DNA from: a virus
Reading direction: 5' to 3' (one strand)
DNA length: 53,651 bases
IMG/VR virus record: IMGVR_UViG_3300024273_001117
Coordinates: 1 to 53,651 of that record
Shown here: positions 39,522 to 48,421 of the stretch, in pieces
How the letters are laid out: each line of letters begins with the position of its first letter
Numbering within the stretch: position 1 is the first letter of the stretch
Program-made: the position numbers and the translations under genes
Notes under the pieces: model-generated
The model's database searches: none
What the model was told of the DNA's origin: nothing
The model's input: only the letters and a program-made list of their open reading frames with translations

Positions 39522-40523
39522 GTGGTAATGACTACATCTGGCGCAGTCGGAATCTCCGAGCGCACAAACGTGTATGCAGCAAAAGAAATGCTGAAACACG
39601 CCGAGCCTATTATGATCTTGGAAAAAATGGGCAAGCCCATTTCCATGCCCAAGAACAAATCGACCAACGCGAAGTTTCGGCGTCCCATCCCGTTCACGGC
39701 AAAGACCACGCCGCTGACCGAAGGTGTCACTCCTGACTCCACGTCGATCCAGTTTGAGGACGTTTCGGTTGTCCTGAAACAGTATGGCGATGTGTCGATC
39801 ATCACCGACGTTATCGAAGATACGCATGAAGACCCCGTTCTGAACGAGGGTGCAATGTTGCACGGCGAGAACATCGGTCGCACCCGTGAAGCACTGACCT
39901 ATGCGGTTCTGAAAGCTGGCACGTCCGTTTACTACTCGAACGGCGCAACCCGCCCTGCCGTCAACACTGTCCTTTCGCTGACCCGGCAACGTGCCGTTGT
40001 CCGCTTCTTGAAGGATATGAAGGGCAAGCCTATCCGTCGCGTCATTGCCGCGTCTGACAAGGTATCCACGTCTGCCGTTGAAGCTGCGTTTGTCGCCGTG
40101 GGTCACACTGACCTTGAAGCCGATATCCGTGGTCTGGCTGGCTTCGTCCCTGTGTCGAAGTATGGTCAGATGCAGACCATCTGTGACGAGGAAATCGGTT
40201 CTGTTGAGGGCGTTCGTTACGTTCTGTCCGCAGACCTTGAGCCGTTCGCAGATGCAGGCGGCTTGAAGGCGGCAACGCTTTCCACGTCCGGCTCGAACTC
40301 CGACGTTTACCCGATCCTGTTCTTGGCCCAAGACGCTTTCGGCGTTGTGGCACTCAAGGGCTTTGGTTCGGTTGAGCCGTCCATCATCCCGGCAGGCCAG
40401 AAAACCAAAGATGATCCACTGGGTCAACGCGGTTACATCGGCTGGAAAACTTGGTTCGCGGCACTTCGCCTGAACGAGTCTTGGATGGTCCGGCTGGAAG
40501 TCGCAGTTTCCGACCTTCTGTAA
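39522..40523 (+). CDS. Major capsid protein, N4-gp56 family
   Basis: 333 residues. GTG at 39522 has AGAGG 6 nt upstream; an ATG two codons later is possible. HAEPIMILEKMGKPISMPKN at the start, LTEGVTPDS, and QRGYIGWKTWFAALRLNESW near the end are hallmarks of the N4-gp56 capsid family (HK97 fold). Codon use is less extreme than its neighbours, as expected of a highly expressed gene. A strong hairpin follows. Confidence 0.92.
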   Translation: MVMTTSGAVGISERTNVYAAKEMLKHAEPIMILEKMGKPISMPKNKSTNAKFRRPIPFTAKTTPLTEGVTPDSTSIQFEDVSVVLKQYGDVSIITDVIEDTHEDPVLNEGAMLHGENIGRTREALTYAVLKAGTSVYYSNGATRPAVNTVLSLTRQRAVVRFLKDMKGKPIRRVIAASDKVSTSAVEAAFVAVGHTDLEADIRGLAGFVPVSKYGQMQTICDEEIGSVEGVRYVLSADLEPFADAGGLKAATLSTSGSNSDVYPILFLAQDAFGVVALKGFGSVEPSIIPAGQKTKDDPLGQRGYIGWKTWFAALRLNESWMVRLEVAVSDLL

Positions 40524-40541
40524 TCCAAACCCCTGAAAAAA

Positions 40542-40568
40542 GTCAGTCCGCTTCACAAGCGGGCTGGC
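40542..40568 (+). terminator. Strong hairpin after capsid gene (attenuator)
   Basis: GTCAGTCCGCTT (40542-40553) pairs with AAGCGGGCTGGC (40557-40568) around CAC, 12 bp with two G-U pairs. There is no T-tract, so it may stabilise the capsid mRNA or reduce read-through rather than fully terminate. Confidence 0.6.
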
Positions 40569-40594
40569 CCCTTGCAGCCTGAAAGGCACACCAA

Positions 40595-40954
40595 ATGGCT
40601 AAGAAAACCCCAGCAGAAAAAGCCCAGCTTGACGACCTGAAAGCACAGGCCGACGCGGCAGGCATCGAATATGGCAACAGCATCGGCATCGACACGCTGG
40701 CCGCACGGATTGACGAGGACGCGCCCGAAGCGCTTGAGGCTGATGAGCAAGCGGCCCCGGTCGATGCAGGCCCAGCAAAGATCATGGTTGAAGTGAACAG
40801 CACCAACCCCAACCCTGTCCGCCTGATGGTCAACGGCAAGCGCGTTGGCGCTGATATCTGGCAGGGCGAGGCGACGGACGTATCAGAAGAAGCCCTAGAG
40901 GCGCTGATTAACTCCGCAGTCGATTTTGTTTTCATCCACGGTCAGAAGGAATAA
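40595..40954 (+). CDS. Head or neck protein with HeH/LEM-like N-terminus
   Basis: 119 residues. QLDDLKAQADAAGIEYGNSI resembles the short helix-extended-helix domain seen at the start of some phage head proteins; the C-terminal half is beta-rich (AKIMVEVNSTNPNPVRLMVN). Position right after the capsid gene suggests a decoration or completion protein. Confidence 0.6.
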   Translation: MAKKTPAEKAQLDDLKAQADAAGIEYGNSIGIDTLAARIDEDAPEALEADEQAAPVDAGPAKIMVEVNSTNPNPVRLMVNGKRVGADIWQGEATDVSEEALEALINSAVDFVFIHGQKE

Positions 40955-40958
40955 GCCC

Positions 40959-41453
40959 TTGCCCAAAGTTTTAATTGAAGAAGCCGACGCCGCCACCCTG
41001 CGCACGTTTGCAAAGGTCTACCTTGGCCTTGAGATTGACGGCACCGAAACCAAGAACGTGATGAAGTCCAAGCTGAAAATGGGCGGATACGAGCAAGACT
41101 TCGTTGTGTCGGAAGAACCGCAGGCAACCCGCGTTGAAGGCGCTGACCGCCCTTCCAGCTTTCGCGTGACGCGCCTGCCGAACGGCCAAGAGCAAACGCA
41201 GGTCTGCATCATGGTCGAGGCATCCAACGCTATCGGCGGCGACCGCCCGGTTCCTGTTGCAGTCAACGGCCTGACCATGCTTATCCCGCGCGGCAAGCCC
41301 GTCTGGGTGCCGGAGCCTTACGAACACGCGCTGCGCAACGCCGTTGAAGATCACTATGACCAGACCGACAGCGGACTAGGCAAACCGCACCAGTCCCGGT
41401 CCTATCCGTATTCTGTTGCGCTGCCGACGCCGCAGACAGGTGCGACGGCCTAA
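40959..41453 (+). CDS. 164-aa virion-associated protein, unknown
   Basis: I chose TTG at 40959, with AGGA 8 nt upstream; no ATG lies near. The product starts (M)PKVLIEEADAATLRTFAKV, has a basic middle and a beta-rich C-terminal half (LTMLIPRGKPVWVPEPYEHA). Its stop overlaps the adaptor gene (TAATG). Head completion is likely by context only. Confidence 0.65.
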   Translation: MPKVLIEEADAATLRTFAKVYLGLEIDGTETKNVMKSKLKMGGYEQDFVVSEEPQATRVEGADRPSSFRVTRLPNGQEQTQVCIMVEASNAIGGDRPVPVAVNGLTMLIPRGKPVWVPEPYEHALRNAVEDHYDQTDSGLGKPHQSRSYPYSVALPTPQTGATA

Positions 41454-42148
41454 TGCCTACGTTCCTGCAAATCTGTCAGTATGTGGCGCAGGAGTCGGGG
41501 GTTATCCCCAACCTTCCTGCGCCGCTGTCTGTCACCGGGCAAACCGGAAAGCTGCAACGCATCGTGTCGTGGGTGGATAGCGCCTATCGTCACGTCCAGA
41601 ACTCGCAAGACTCTTGGAAGTGGATGCACGGCGACTTTGAAGCCCCGCTGATTGCCAGCCTTGCCAGCTATTCGGGGTCAGACCTTGGCCTAACGCGACA
41701 TGCACGGTGGCACGGCCTGAACACGCCCCAGCCAACGTGGACAATTCGCGCCCCCGGCACGACGCGGGACACGGAGCAACGCCTTCAATATGTGAGCGCG
41801 GACTACTTTGACTCGATGCTGGACATTGGCATCGTTCAAACCGGAGCGCCTACCATTGTGGCTATCGGCGCTGACGACAAGGTGCGCCTGCACCCGACGC
41901 CCGACGACGCCTACATTGTGCGCGGCAAATACTATAAATCCCCGCAGGCGCTATTGCTTGATGGTGACGTGCCGGAAATGCCCGCGCGCTTTCACGACGC
42001 AATCCAGTGGCGCGCGCTGATCCTGCTAGGCACGTTTGACGAGACGCCAACCCAGATTCAGAACTGGAACGCTTTTTACAATGAAGTGATCGGGCAGGCG
42101 CAATCGTCGCAACTCCCGCAAGTCACCAAAACAGGCGCATTGGCATGA
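41453..42148 (+). CDS. Head-to-tail adaptor protein
   Basis: 231 residues. MPTFLQICQYVAQESG, RIVSWVDSAYRHVQNSQDSW and DAIQWRALILLGTFDETP match the helical core and length of phage adaptor proteins (P22 gp4/T7 gp11-like) that sit under the portal. TAATG and ATGA overlaps link it to both neighbours. Confidence 0.77.
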   Translation: MPTFLQICQYVAQESGVIPNLPAPLSVTGQTGKLQRIVSWVDSAYRHVQNSQDSWKWMHGDFEAPLIASLASYSGSDLGLTRHARWHGLNTPQPTWTIRAPGTTRDTEQRLQYVSADYFDSMLDIGIVQTGAPTIVAIGADDKVRLHPTPDDAYIVRGKYYKSPQALLLDGDVPEMPARFHDAIQWRALILLGTFDETPTQIQNWNAFYNEVIGQAQSSQLPQVTKTGALA

Positions 42149-44247
42149 CCCAACAAGAGACGATCACCCTTCTAAGCGGGGGGGTCGATCTTGTTACCCC
42201 CGCAATCTCTATGGGACCGGGCAGCTTGATTGCATCCCGCAACTACGAGTCAGAGGCGCGCGGATATCGCCGCTGCGAAGGGTATGAGCGTTTCGATGGG
42301 AAGGCCAAGCCGAGCCTTGAGGAATACTGGATACTGAACTTTGTCGCGGGCAACGCTTCGTTTGCCGCTGGCGTCACAGTCACGGGCGCGACTTCCGGCG
42401 CAACGGGCATCCTGCTTTATACGTCCTATGCGCAATCAGGATTGGCAGGCAGCGGCACCTTGGCCGGGTTCCTGACCATTGTGCGCCTGACCGGAACTTG
42501 GGCGGACGGCGAGAATATAAACGTTGCCGGGGTGCGCAAAGCAACCGTGAACGGATTGGTCCTGCCGTTGGCGACCACGGACAACGGCACCCGATCCAAG
42601 GTGACATATGACGCGGGGCAATACGCCCGGTCCCTGATCGGCATTGTGCCGGGGTCCGGTCATGTTCGCGGTATTCATGTTTTCGGAACAAAGACTTACG
42701 CCTTCCGAGACAACGCAGGCGGCACCGCTTGCATAATGTGGGAGTCGTCACCGACTGGCTGGGTTTCTATAGCCATGCCCAAGCGCGCAAATTTCACTCT
42801 TGGTTCTGTTGAGATATACGAAGGCCAGACGGTTGTAGGCGTCACATCGTTTGCGGTTGGTGTTGCTATCAGCGTTGTGGTCCGCAGCGGCGACTGGTCA
42901 AGCGGCACCGCCGAAGGTTACATCATCTTTGCAACCACATCGGGACTTTTTGCACACAACGAAACCCTGACTGCCGATAACCCCGGCGCTATTCCTGACG
43001 GCACAGCCAAAGCGGTAGGCGCAAGTTTTAATGTCACCATTCCACCGGGCGGCACCTTCAACGCGATCAACCACAACTTTTACGGCCAGAGTGACCGCTA
43101 TGCCTTTTATGCGGCATCATCCGCAGGCTTTGCGTTTGAGTATGACGGCATCACCCTTGTCCCGATCAACACTGGAATCACCCCCGCGCTTGATAAGCCG
43201 ACGCGCGTGGGCGTTCATGCGAACCACCTTGTTCTAGGCTATGACGCCGGGGCCATGATGATAAGCGGCACCGGAACGCCGCTGTCATTCCTTGCCATTG
43301 ACGGTGCGGCTGAAATTTCACTGGGCGAAGATATCACAGATATCCTGTCCAACTCCGCAACATCGACCGTTGTTTTCGGCGGCAACCGCATTGGCTATCT
43401 GGCCGGGACGAGCGTTGCAGACTTTGCGTTTCAGATCATCACGGCAACATCGGGCGCGTTTTCCGATACCGCCGTCATGCTGGACGAGCCGATCTATCTG
43501 GATGATCAAGGCGTCCGCAAGCTGTCCACCAGTCAGGCGTTTGGTGACTGGAAGATGGGAACAATGACGCGGCAGATTGAGCCGTTTTTCACGACGCAGC
43601 GCCTTTTGAACTCGCAACCCGTGGGCGCGCAGAAAATCCGGTCAAAGGACCAGTATCGCCTATACTTCGACAACGGCATCGTCATGCAGCTTTACCTTGG
43701 CCGCGCCAATCCCGAACCAATGTTTTTCGCCTACCTGTTTACGCCGACCTGTCTGGCGTCTGGCGAGACGGCCCAAGGGAACGAGATACTGTTTGCGGGC
43801 GGGGCAGATGGATACGTTTACCAGCTTGACGTAGGCACCAGCTTCGACGGCAGCACGATACAGGCTTACATGCGTATGCCGTTCGCCGCGCAGGGCCGAC
43901 CGCACATGAATAAGCGCTATCACTCCGTCCGGTTCGATGTGGTCGCGCCGCAGGTTGATATCACTTTCGGCGTTGGCGCTGAATACTCTTACGGCGATGC
44001 AGGCTTGCAAGGATCGCTGGAGTCAACGCAGCGACTCGAAGGCGTTGGCGGCACGGGCGGTTACTGGGACGTGGACAACTGGGACCAATTCGCTTGGTCC
44101 GGTCTGGCGCAGACTGAACTTTACGTTGACCTGCAAGCAGTCGGCAAAAACATATCGCTATTCCTTGTGACTGACAGCGCGGAAAACCAGCCGCACACGA
44201 TCACAAGCTACACCATCAATCACACAAACAGGCGGAGTCTGCGCTAA
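42145..44247 (+). CDS. Tail nozzle-like protein
   Basis: 700 residues, almost wholly beta-rich. The N-terminus (SGGVDLVTPAISMGPGSLIA then RNYESEARGYRRCEGYERFD) is typical of podovirus tail-hub proteins with a beta-propeller (P22 gp10 / T7 gp12-type). A Gly/Ser/Thr-rich insert (about 70-150) may be a surface domain. Lies between adaptor and fibre genes. It likely forms the tail tube end through which DNA leaves. Confidence 0.72.
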   Translation: MTQQETITLLSGGVDLVTPAISMGPGSLIASRNYESEARGYRRCEGYERFDGKAKPSLEEYWILNFVAGNASFAAGVTVTGATSGATGILLYTSYAQSGLAGSGTLAGFLTIVRLTGTWADGENINVAGVRKATVNGLVLPLATTDNGTRSKVTYDAGQYARSLIGIVPGSGHVRGIHVFGTKTYAFRDNAGGTACIMWESSPTGWVSIAMPKRANFTLGSVEIYEGQTVVGVTSFAVGVAISVVVRSGDWSSGTAEGYIIFATTSGLFAHNETLTADNPGAIPDGTAKAVGASFNVTIPPGGTFNAINHNFYGQSDRYAFYAASSAGFAFEYDGITLVPINTGITPALDKPTRVGVHANHLVLGYDAGAMMISGTGTPLSFLAIDGAAEISLGEDITDILSNSATSTVVFGGNRIGYLAGTSVADFAFQIITATSGAFSDTAVMLDEPIYLDDQGVRKLSTSQAFGDWKMGTMTRQIEPFFTTQRLLNSQPVGAQKIRSKDQYRLYFDNGIVMQLYLGRANPEPMFFAYLFTPTCLASGETAQGNEILFAGGADGYVYQLDVGTSFDGSTIQAYMRMPFAAQGRPHMNKRYHSVRFDVVAPQVDITFGVGAEYSYGDAGLQGSLESTQRLEGVGGTGGYWDVDNWDQFAWSGLAQTELYVDLQAVGKNISLFLVTDSAENQPHTITSYTINHTNRRSLR

Positions 44248-47200
44248 TGGCTAACGACTATTTTGACTCTATCGACAGCCTACGCCGCTTCACACTCGCA
44301 AAGGCGGGCGACGTAAACGCCCTGTTTAACGAAGTCGAAGTCGGCTTTGATCGCTTGCCGGGTAAGCTGGCGTTGGCGCAAGACATGATCACCTATGCCG
44401 TGGCAGGCGGGACGGCCAACGCGCTCACCGTAGCATTGCCGCAAACCCTCGCAGCACTGACAGACGGGGTGCGGATCACGGTCAAGGCACCGCTTTCGCC
44501 TACCGGAGCCTGCACCATTAACGTTGACGGGCTGGGGCCGCGCGCAATCAAGCGGCCTGACCAGTCAAACCCCGGTTCGTCCGAATGGCTTGCGGGCGAT
44601 GTGCTGGGCCTAGTGTTCGCGCAAAACTCTTGGGTTCTGCTATCGGAAACGGGCTACGTCGCACGGCGCGCGAATGAAGCAGCGGCATCCGCAGCCGCAG
44701 CACTTGCCGACAAGAACACCACGGCGGCTGACAAGGCGATTGTGGCCGCTGACAAAGCGATTGTTGCGGCAGACAGGGCAACCGTGGCCGCTGATAAGGC
44801 GACGGTCAACACGGACAAGGGCATTGTTGCAGCCGATAAAGCGACGGTTCTGGGCTACAAGAACACGGTCAACACTGACAAGGGTATCGTGGCCGCTGAC
44901 AAGGCCATTGTGGCGGCTGACAAGGCCATAGTTGCAGCGGACAAGGCAACCGTAGCAGCAGACAAAGCAACGGCTACAGCACAGGCCACAGCGGCGCTGG
45001 CAAGTGCCAACAGCGCGGCGGCATCCTACGACAACTTTGACGACCGATACCTTGGCCCGAAGTCGGTAAACCCGACAGTGGACAACGACGGCGGCGCGCT
45101 TATTGCGGGCGCGCTATACTTCAACACGGCAATTCCTGAAATGCGGGTGCGGACGGCAACCGCGTGGATTTCCACGGGCTACAACTCGGAGTCGATCGAC
45201 ATTAACGGCGGCACCGTGGACGGCGTTAATATCGGCGTTTCAGTCGCCGGGTCCGGCAAGTTTACCACACTGAACGTCACCGGGACCGCGACGATCACGG
45301 GCCTAGTGAACGGGCGCAACATCGCCACAGACGGCACCAAGCTGAACGGCATTGAAGCGCTGGCCGACGTTACCGACACGATAAACGTGACCGCAGCCGG
45401 GGCGCTGATGGACTCGGAACTTACAAACATCGCGGCGATCAAGGCGCTGAACCAAGGCGTAGGGACGGCAGACAGCCCGACACACGCGGCGCTGACGACG
45501 ACCGGGCAAATGACAGCCGGGACGCACTTGCAGCATAAGGGATTGGTCAACGTTCCCACGGGCGGCACCAGCATCCTGTTTCCAGAGGGCGGTTATTTTA
45601 ACGGCGCGGCGGCAGAGACGGGTTTCATCAAGATCACGATGCCGCAAGGCTTTCTGAACACGATGCTTCGCATGACGGTTCGCGTCTTTAATTACATTCA
45701 AAACTCATCCGTTGATTATGTGATTGCGGGCTATACCGCTACAACGGGATGGACGCGGACAACCGCTTTTGCGCTGAACTCGCCCATCCTATCGAACAAC
45801 CTGCCCGTTGCCTTTGGCGTTGAAAGCGGCAAGGCTGTCATACTCATTGGCAACGCTGACACCGCTTGGTATTATCCAAAGGTTGTCGTGCAGGACTTCT
45901 TTGCATCCCACTCCAACTGGGCGGACTCGCTATGGCGCACGGGCTGGACCGTTGGCGTTGGGGCATTGGGAACCGCAACCATATCGTCCACGATCACGCA
46001 AACGGAACTGGGGCAGAGTGCGGCCATTGCGCTAAACACGGCCAAGCTAACCAACGTTTCAACGAACCTTAGCTGGCTACCTGCCACCCTGAACGGTCGC
46101 ATTGACTCATCGGACGGCACCAACGCCACGATCACCGCAGTTGACGCCACCAACGCGGGCCTAATGTTGCCCGCGCACCTTACCAAGCTGAACGGGATTG
46201 AGACGGCGGCAACGGGCGACCAGACCGGGGCAGAGATTAAGACTCTGTATCAGGCGCAAGTTAGCGCGTTCACTGACGCCCTGTTCACCAAGCTGGCAGG
46301 CATCGAAACAGGCGCGACCGCCGACCAGACAGCCGCCCAACTTCTGGCGTTACTGAAAACGGTTGACGTGGGCGGGACCGCTGGACTTAACGCCGGAACG
46401 CTTGACGGCTTGTCGGGTGAGGCTGGCAGCGCGGTTATCAACACCGTTGCCGTTCGAGACCCAGCGGGCGATATATTCGCGCGCCTAATCCGTAGCGAAT
46501 TCACGCTTCAAAACGCCACCGTGAACAACATTATGACGCAGGTGACGCCGGGTGTAGGAACGGACAACTACATTCGTCCATCCAGCCCAGCGCAGGTCAT
46601 GGCGGCAGTTGGCGCGACCAGAAGCATCACCACGGGCAACGGCCTTACCGGAGGCGGAACGCTGGGGGCCAACCTAACGCTAACCGTTGTCGGGGGCAGC
46701 GGCATCACAGCGACGGCCACAGGCGTTCAAGTTGACTCCACCGTTGCGCGCAATAACGCCGCGCAGACTTTTTCATCGTCTGTTGCCGCGACTGTATTCG
46801 TGGCAGGCAATGGAACAGAGTTGCTGCCATCGCTCACGTTTGGAACTGATCCTAATACGGGCATCTATTCGGACACGGCGGATATCATCAAGTTTACCAC
46901 GGCGGGTTCTCACCAAGTCGGGGTCAACACGGTTGGTTTCTTTGGCAACGGCGTGGGCGTAACGGCACTCAATGGCACAAACGTTACAAGCGGAACCATC
47001 GCTAGTGCGCGCGTGTCTGGATACGACGTTGCCCTTGCCAAGCTGGCCGGGATTGAAGCGGGCGCAACAGCCGACCTAACCGCAGCCCAAATCCTTGCAT
47101 CCCTTAAAACCGTGGACGTGGACGGGACCGCTGGCCTCAACGCCGGGACGCTCAACAGCTTGGGAACTGCGGCCAGCAGCGCAGTCAACAACACTATCGC

Positions 47201-47909
47201 CGCGCGAGACGGATCGGGCGACATTCACGCGCGAATTTTCCGCAGCGAATACGCTACTCTAAACGCCACCGTGAACAACATTATGACGCAAGTTACGCCG
47301 GGGGTGGGAGGTGACAACTACATTCGCCCATCAACCCCGGCGCAGGTTATGGCGGCAGTCGGCGCAACCAGAACCATTACCACGGGTAACGGCCTGACCG
47401 GGGGTGGAACGCTGGCGGGAAACCTAACGCTAACCGTTGTTGGTGGTTCTGGTATCAACGCAACGGCAACGGGAGTTGAAGTTGACAGCACGGTTGCGCG
47501 GACGACAGTGAGCATGGTCGCAGGCAACGGCCTGTCTGGCGGCGGCACACTTGCTGCATCCCGCACGATCACGCTTGGCACGCCGGGGGCTATTACTGCG
47601 GTTTCGACAGACGCCGTTACGGCTACGTCGCACACGCACTCGCTAAGTGCTGCAAACGTAGGCACCCGTATGGGGCAGCTTGCGGTTGGTAACGTGGGAA
47701 CTTTTGCCATGCTATATTATCCGGGCAACCTCAACGTATATAGAACCCCGGGCTTTTCCGTTGCGGGGTCGGCGCTGCGTTTTGCTACTGCTAGTGGCTT
47801 CGCAAACGGCAACGCGAACCCCGCCGCCGGGACGTGGGAACTGCAAGGGGTGCTGCAAAACACATCGGGGACTACGGCAAATACTTCCACTTGGCTGCGC
47901 GTAATTTAA
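44247..47909 (+). CDS. Tail fibre / receptor-binding protein
   Basis: 1,220 residues, TAATG overlap upstream. N-terminal virion-binding domain (about 1-145), then 13 exact heptads of the ADKAIVA type (about 154-244) forming a trimeric coiled coil, then a beta-rich shaft with several KLxGIExxATxDQT motifs common in phage fibres, a 154-residue module duplicated at a 250-residue offset, and a compact C-terminal tip. It should bind the host surface. A fibre chaperone gene follows. Confidence 0.88.
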   Translation: MANDYFDSIDSLRRFTLAKAGDVNALFNEVEVGFDRLPGKLALAQDMITYAVAGGTANALTVALPQTLAALTDGVRITVKAPLSPTGACTINVDGLGPRAIKRPDQSNPGSSEWLAGDVLGLVFAQNSWVLLSETGYVARRANEAAASAAAALADKNTTAADKAIVAADKAIVAADRATVAADKATVNTDKGIVAADKATVLGYKNTVNTDKGIVAADKAIVAADKAIVAADKATVAADKATATAQATAALASANSAAASYDNFDDRYLGPKSVNPTVDNDGGALIAGALYFNTAIPEMRVRTATAWISTGYNSESIDINGGTVDGVNIGVSVAGSGKFTTLNVTGTATITGLVNGRNIATDGTKLNGIEALADVTDTINVTAAGALMDSELTNIAAIKALNQGVGTADSPTHAALTTTGQMTAGTHLQHKGLVNVPTGGTSILFPEGGYFNGAAAETGFIKITMPQGFLNTMLRMTVRVFNYIQNSSVDYVIAGYTATTGWTRTTAFALNSPILSNNLPVAFGVESGKAVILIGNADTAWYYPKVVVQDFFASHSNWADSLWRTGWTVGVGALGTATISSTITQTELGQSAAIALNTAKLTNVSTNLSWLPATLNGRIDSSDGTNATITAVDATNAGLMLPAHLTKLNGIETAATGDQTGAEIKTLYQAQVSAFTDALFTKLAGIETGATADQTAAQLLALLKTVDVGGTAGLNAGTLDGLSGEAGSAVINTVAVRDPAGDIFARLIRSEFTLQNATVNNIMTQVTPGVGTDNYIRPSSPAQVMAAVGATRSITTGNGLTGGGTLGANLTLTVVGGSGITATATGVQVDSTVARNNAAQTFSSSVAATVFVAGNGTELLPSLTFGTDPNTGIYSDTADIIKFTTAGSHQVGVNTVGFFGNGVGVTALNGTNVTSGTIASARVSGYDVALAKLAGIEAGATADLTAAQILASLKTVDVDGTAGLNAGTLNSLGTAASSAVNNTIAARDGSGDIHARIFRSEYATLNATVNNIMTQVTPGVGGDNYIRPSTPAQVMAAVGATRTITTGNGLTGGGTLAGNLTLTVVGGSGINATATGVEVDSTVARTTVSMVAGNGLSGGGTLAASRTITLGTPGAITAVSTDAVTATSHTHSLSAANVGTRMGQLAVGNVGTFAMLYYPGNLNVYRTPGFSVAGSALRFATASGFANGNANPAAGTWELQGVLQNTSGTTANTSTWLRVI
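44706..44978 (+). repeat. 13 heptad repeats in tail fibre
   Basis: Thirteen unbroken 7-residue units of the form (A/T)-D-K-x-(I/T)-V-(A/N) give a 21-nt DNA periodicity. One unit reads GYKNTVN. Heptads of this kind form the triple coiled coil of fibre shafts, and the DNA repeats could allow length change by slippage. Confidence 0.85.
46290..47500 (+). repeat. Duplicated fibre module, 750-nt period
   Basis: Segments 46290-46750 and 47040-47500 encode closely similar 154-residue modules (KLAGIExGATADxTAAQ to VDSTVAR), including the identical NATVNNIMTQVTPGVG. About 290 nt of unrelated sequence separates them. The offset is exactly 750 nt, so the frame is kept. Confidence 0.85.
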
Positions 47910-47921
47910 AAGGAAATTAAA

Positions 47922-48335
47922 ATGAATACAGACAACGAAATGCGCAACGCCGTTGAAGTCGAACCGGGTGTAATTGATTGCGAAATACTACATCCGACAA
48001 AGGGCTGGCTACCGCATACGTGCTGCGCCGCCGATATAGACCCGGCTGGCAAAGCCCGCCACGAAATGATGGTGGCTACAAATAGCTTCCGCCAAATGAC
48101 TACAGACGAAGCTGCGGCGCGGGCTGCAATGAAGCGCAGCATTTTAGAACAGGATGCCCGGCAACAGCGCGACGGTTTGATCGCGGCGACAGATTGGCGG
48201 ATCATGCCCGACATATCGCCGCCACTATCGACAGATAAAAAAGACAGCTTGGCGGCTTATCGCCAAGCCTTGCGCGACGTGCCGCTGCAAGCTGGCTTTC
48301 CTGAAACTATCGTCTGGCCGACACCACCAACATAA
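47922..48335 (+). CDS. Tail fibre assembly chaperone
   Basis: 137 residues directly after the fibre. The C-terminus LAAYRQALRDVPLQAGFPET with IVWPTPPT is the signature of the phage tail-fibre assembly protein family, which helps fibre trimerisation or attaches to the fibre tip. The N-terminus is variable. Highly likely to be specific to the fibre next to it. Confidence 0.82.
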   Translation: MNTDNEMRNAVEVEPGVIDCEILHPTKGWLPHTCCAADIDPAGKARHEMMVATNSFRQMTTDEAAARAAMKRSILEQDARQQRDGLIAATDWRIMPDISPPLSTDKKDSLAAYRQALRDVPLQAGFPETIVWPTPPT

Positions 48336-48421
48336 TTCCCAAGAGGCACGGGGCGTCATATGAATAATCAAGCGCAATCGTTGCGGATTTTACCTAAACA
48401 CAAAACCCAGAGGCAAATGCA

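Noticed and set aside
39399-40589. 396-codon minus-strand frame opposite the capsid gene
   Set aside because: The plus strand carries unmistakable N4-gp56 capsid signatures; the reverse frame is a codon-bias shadow.
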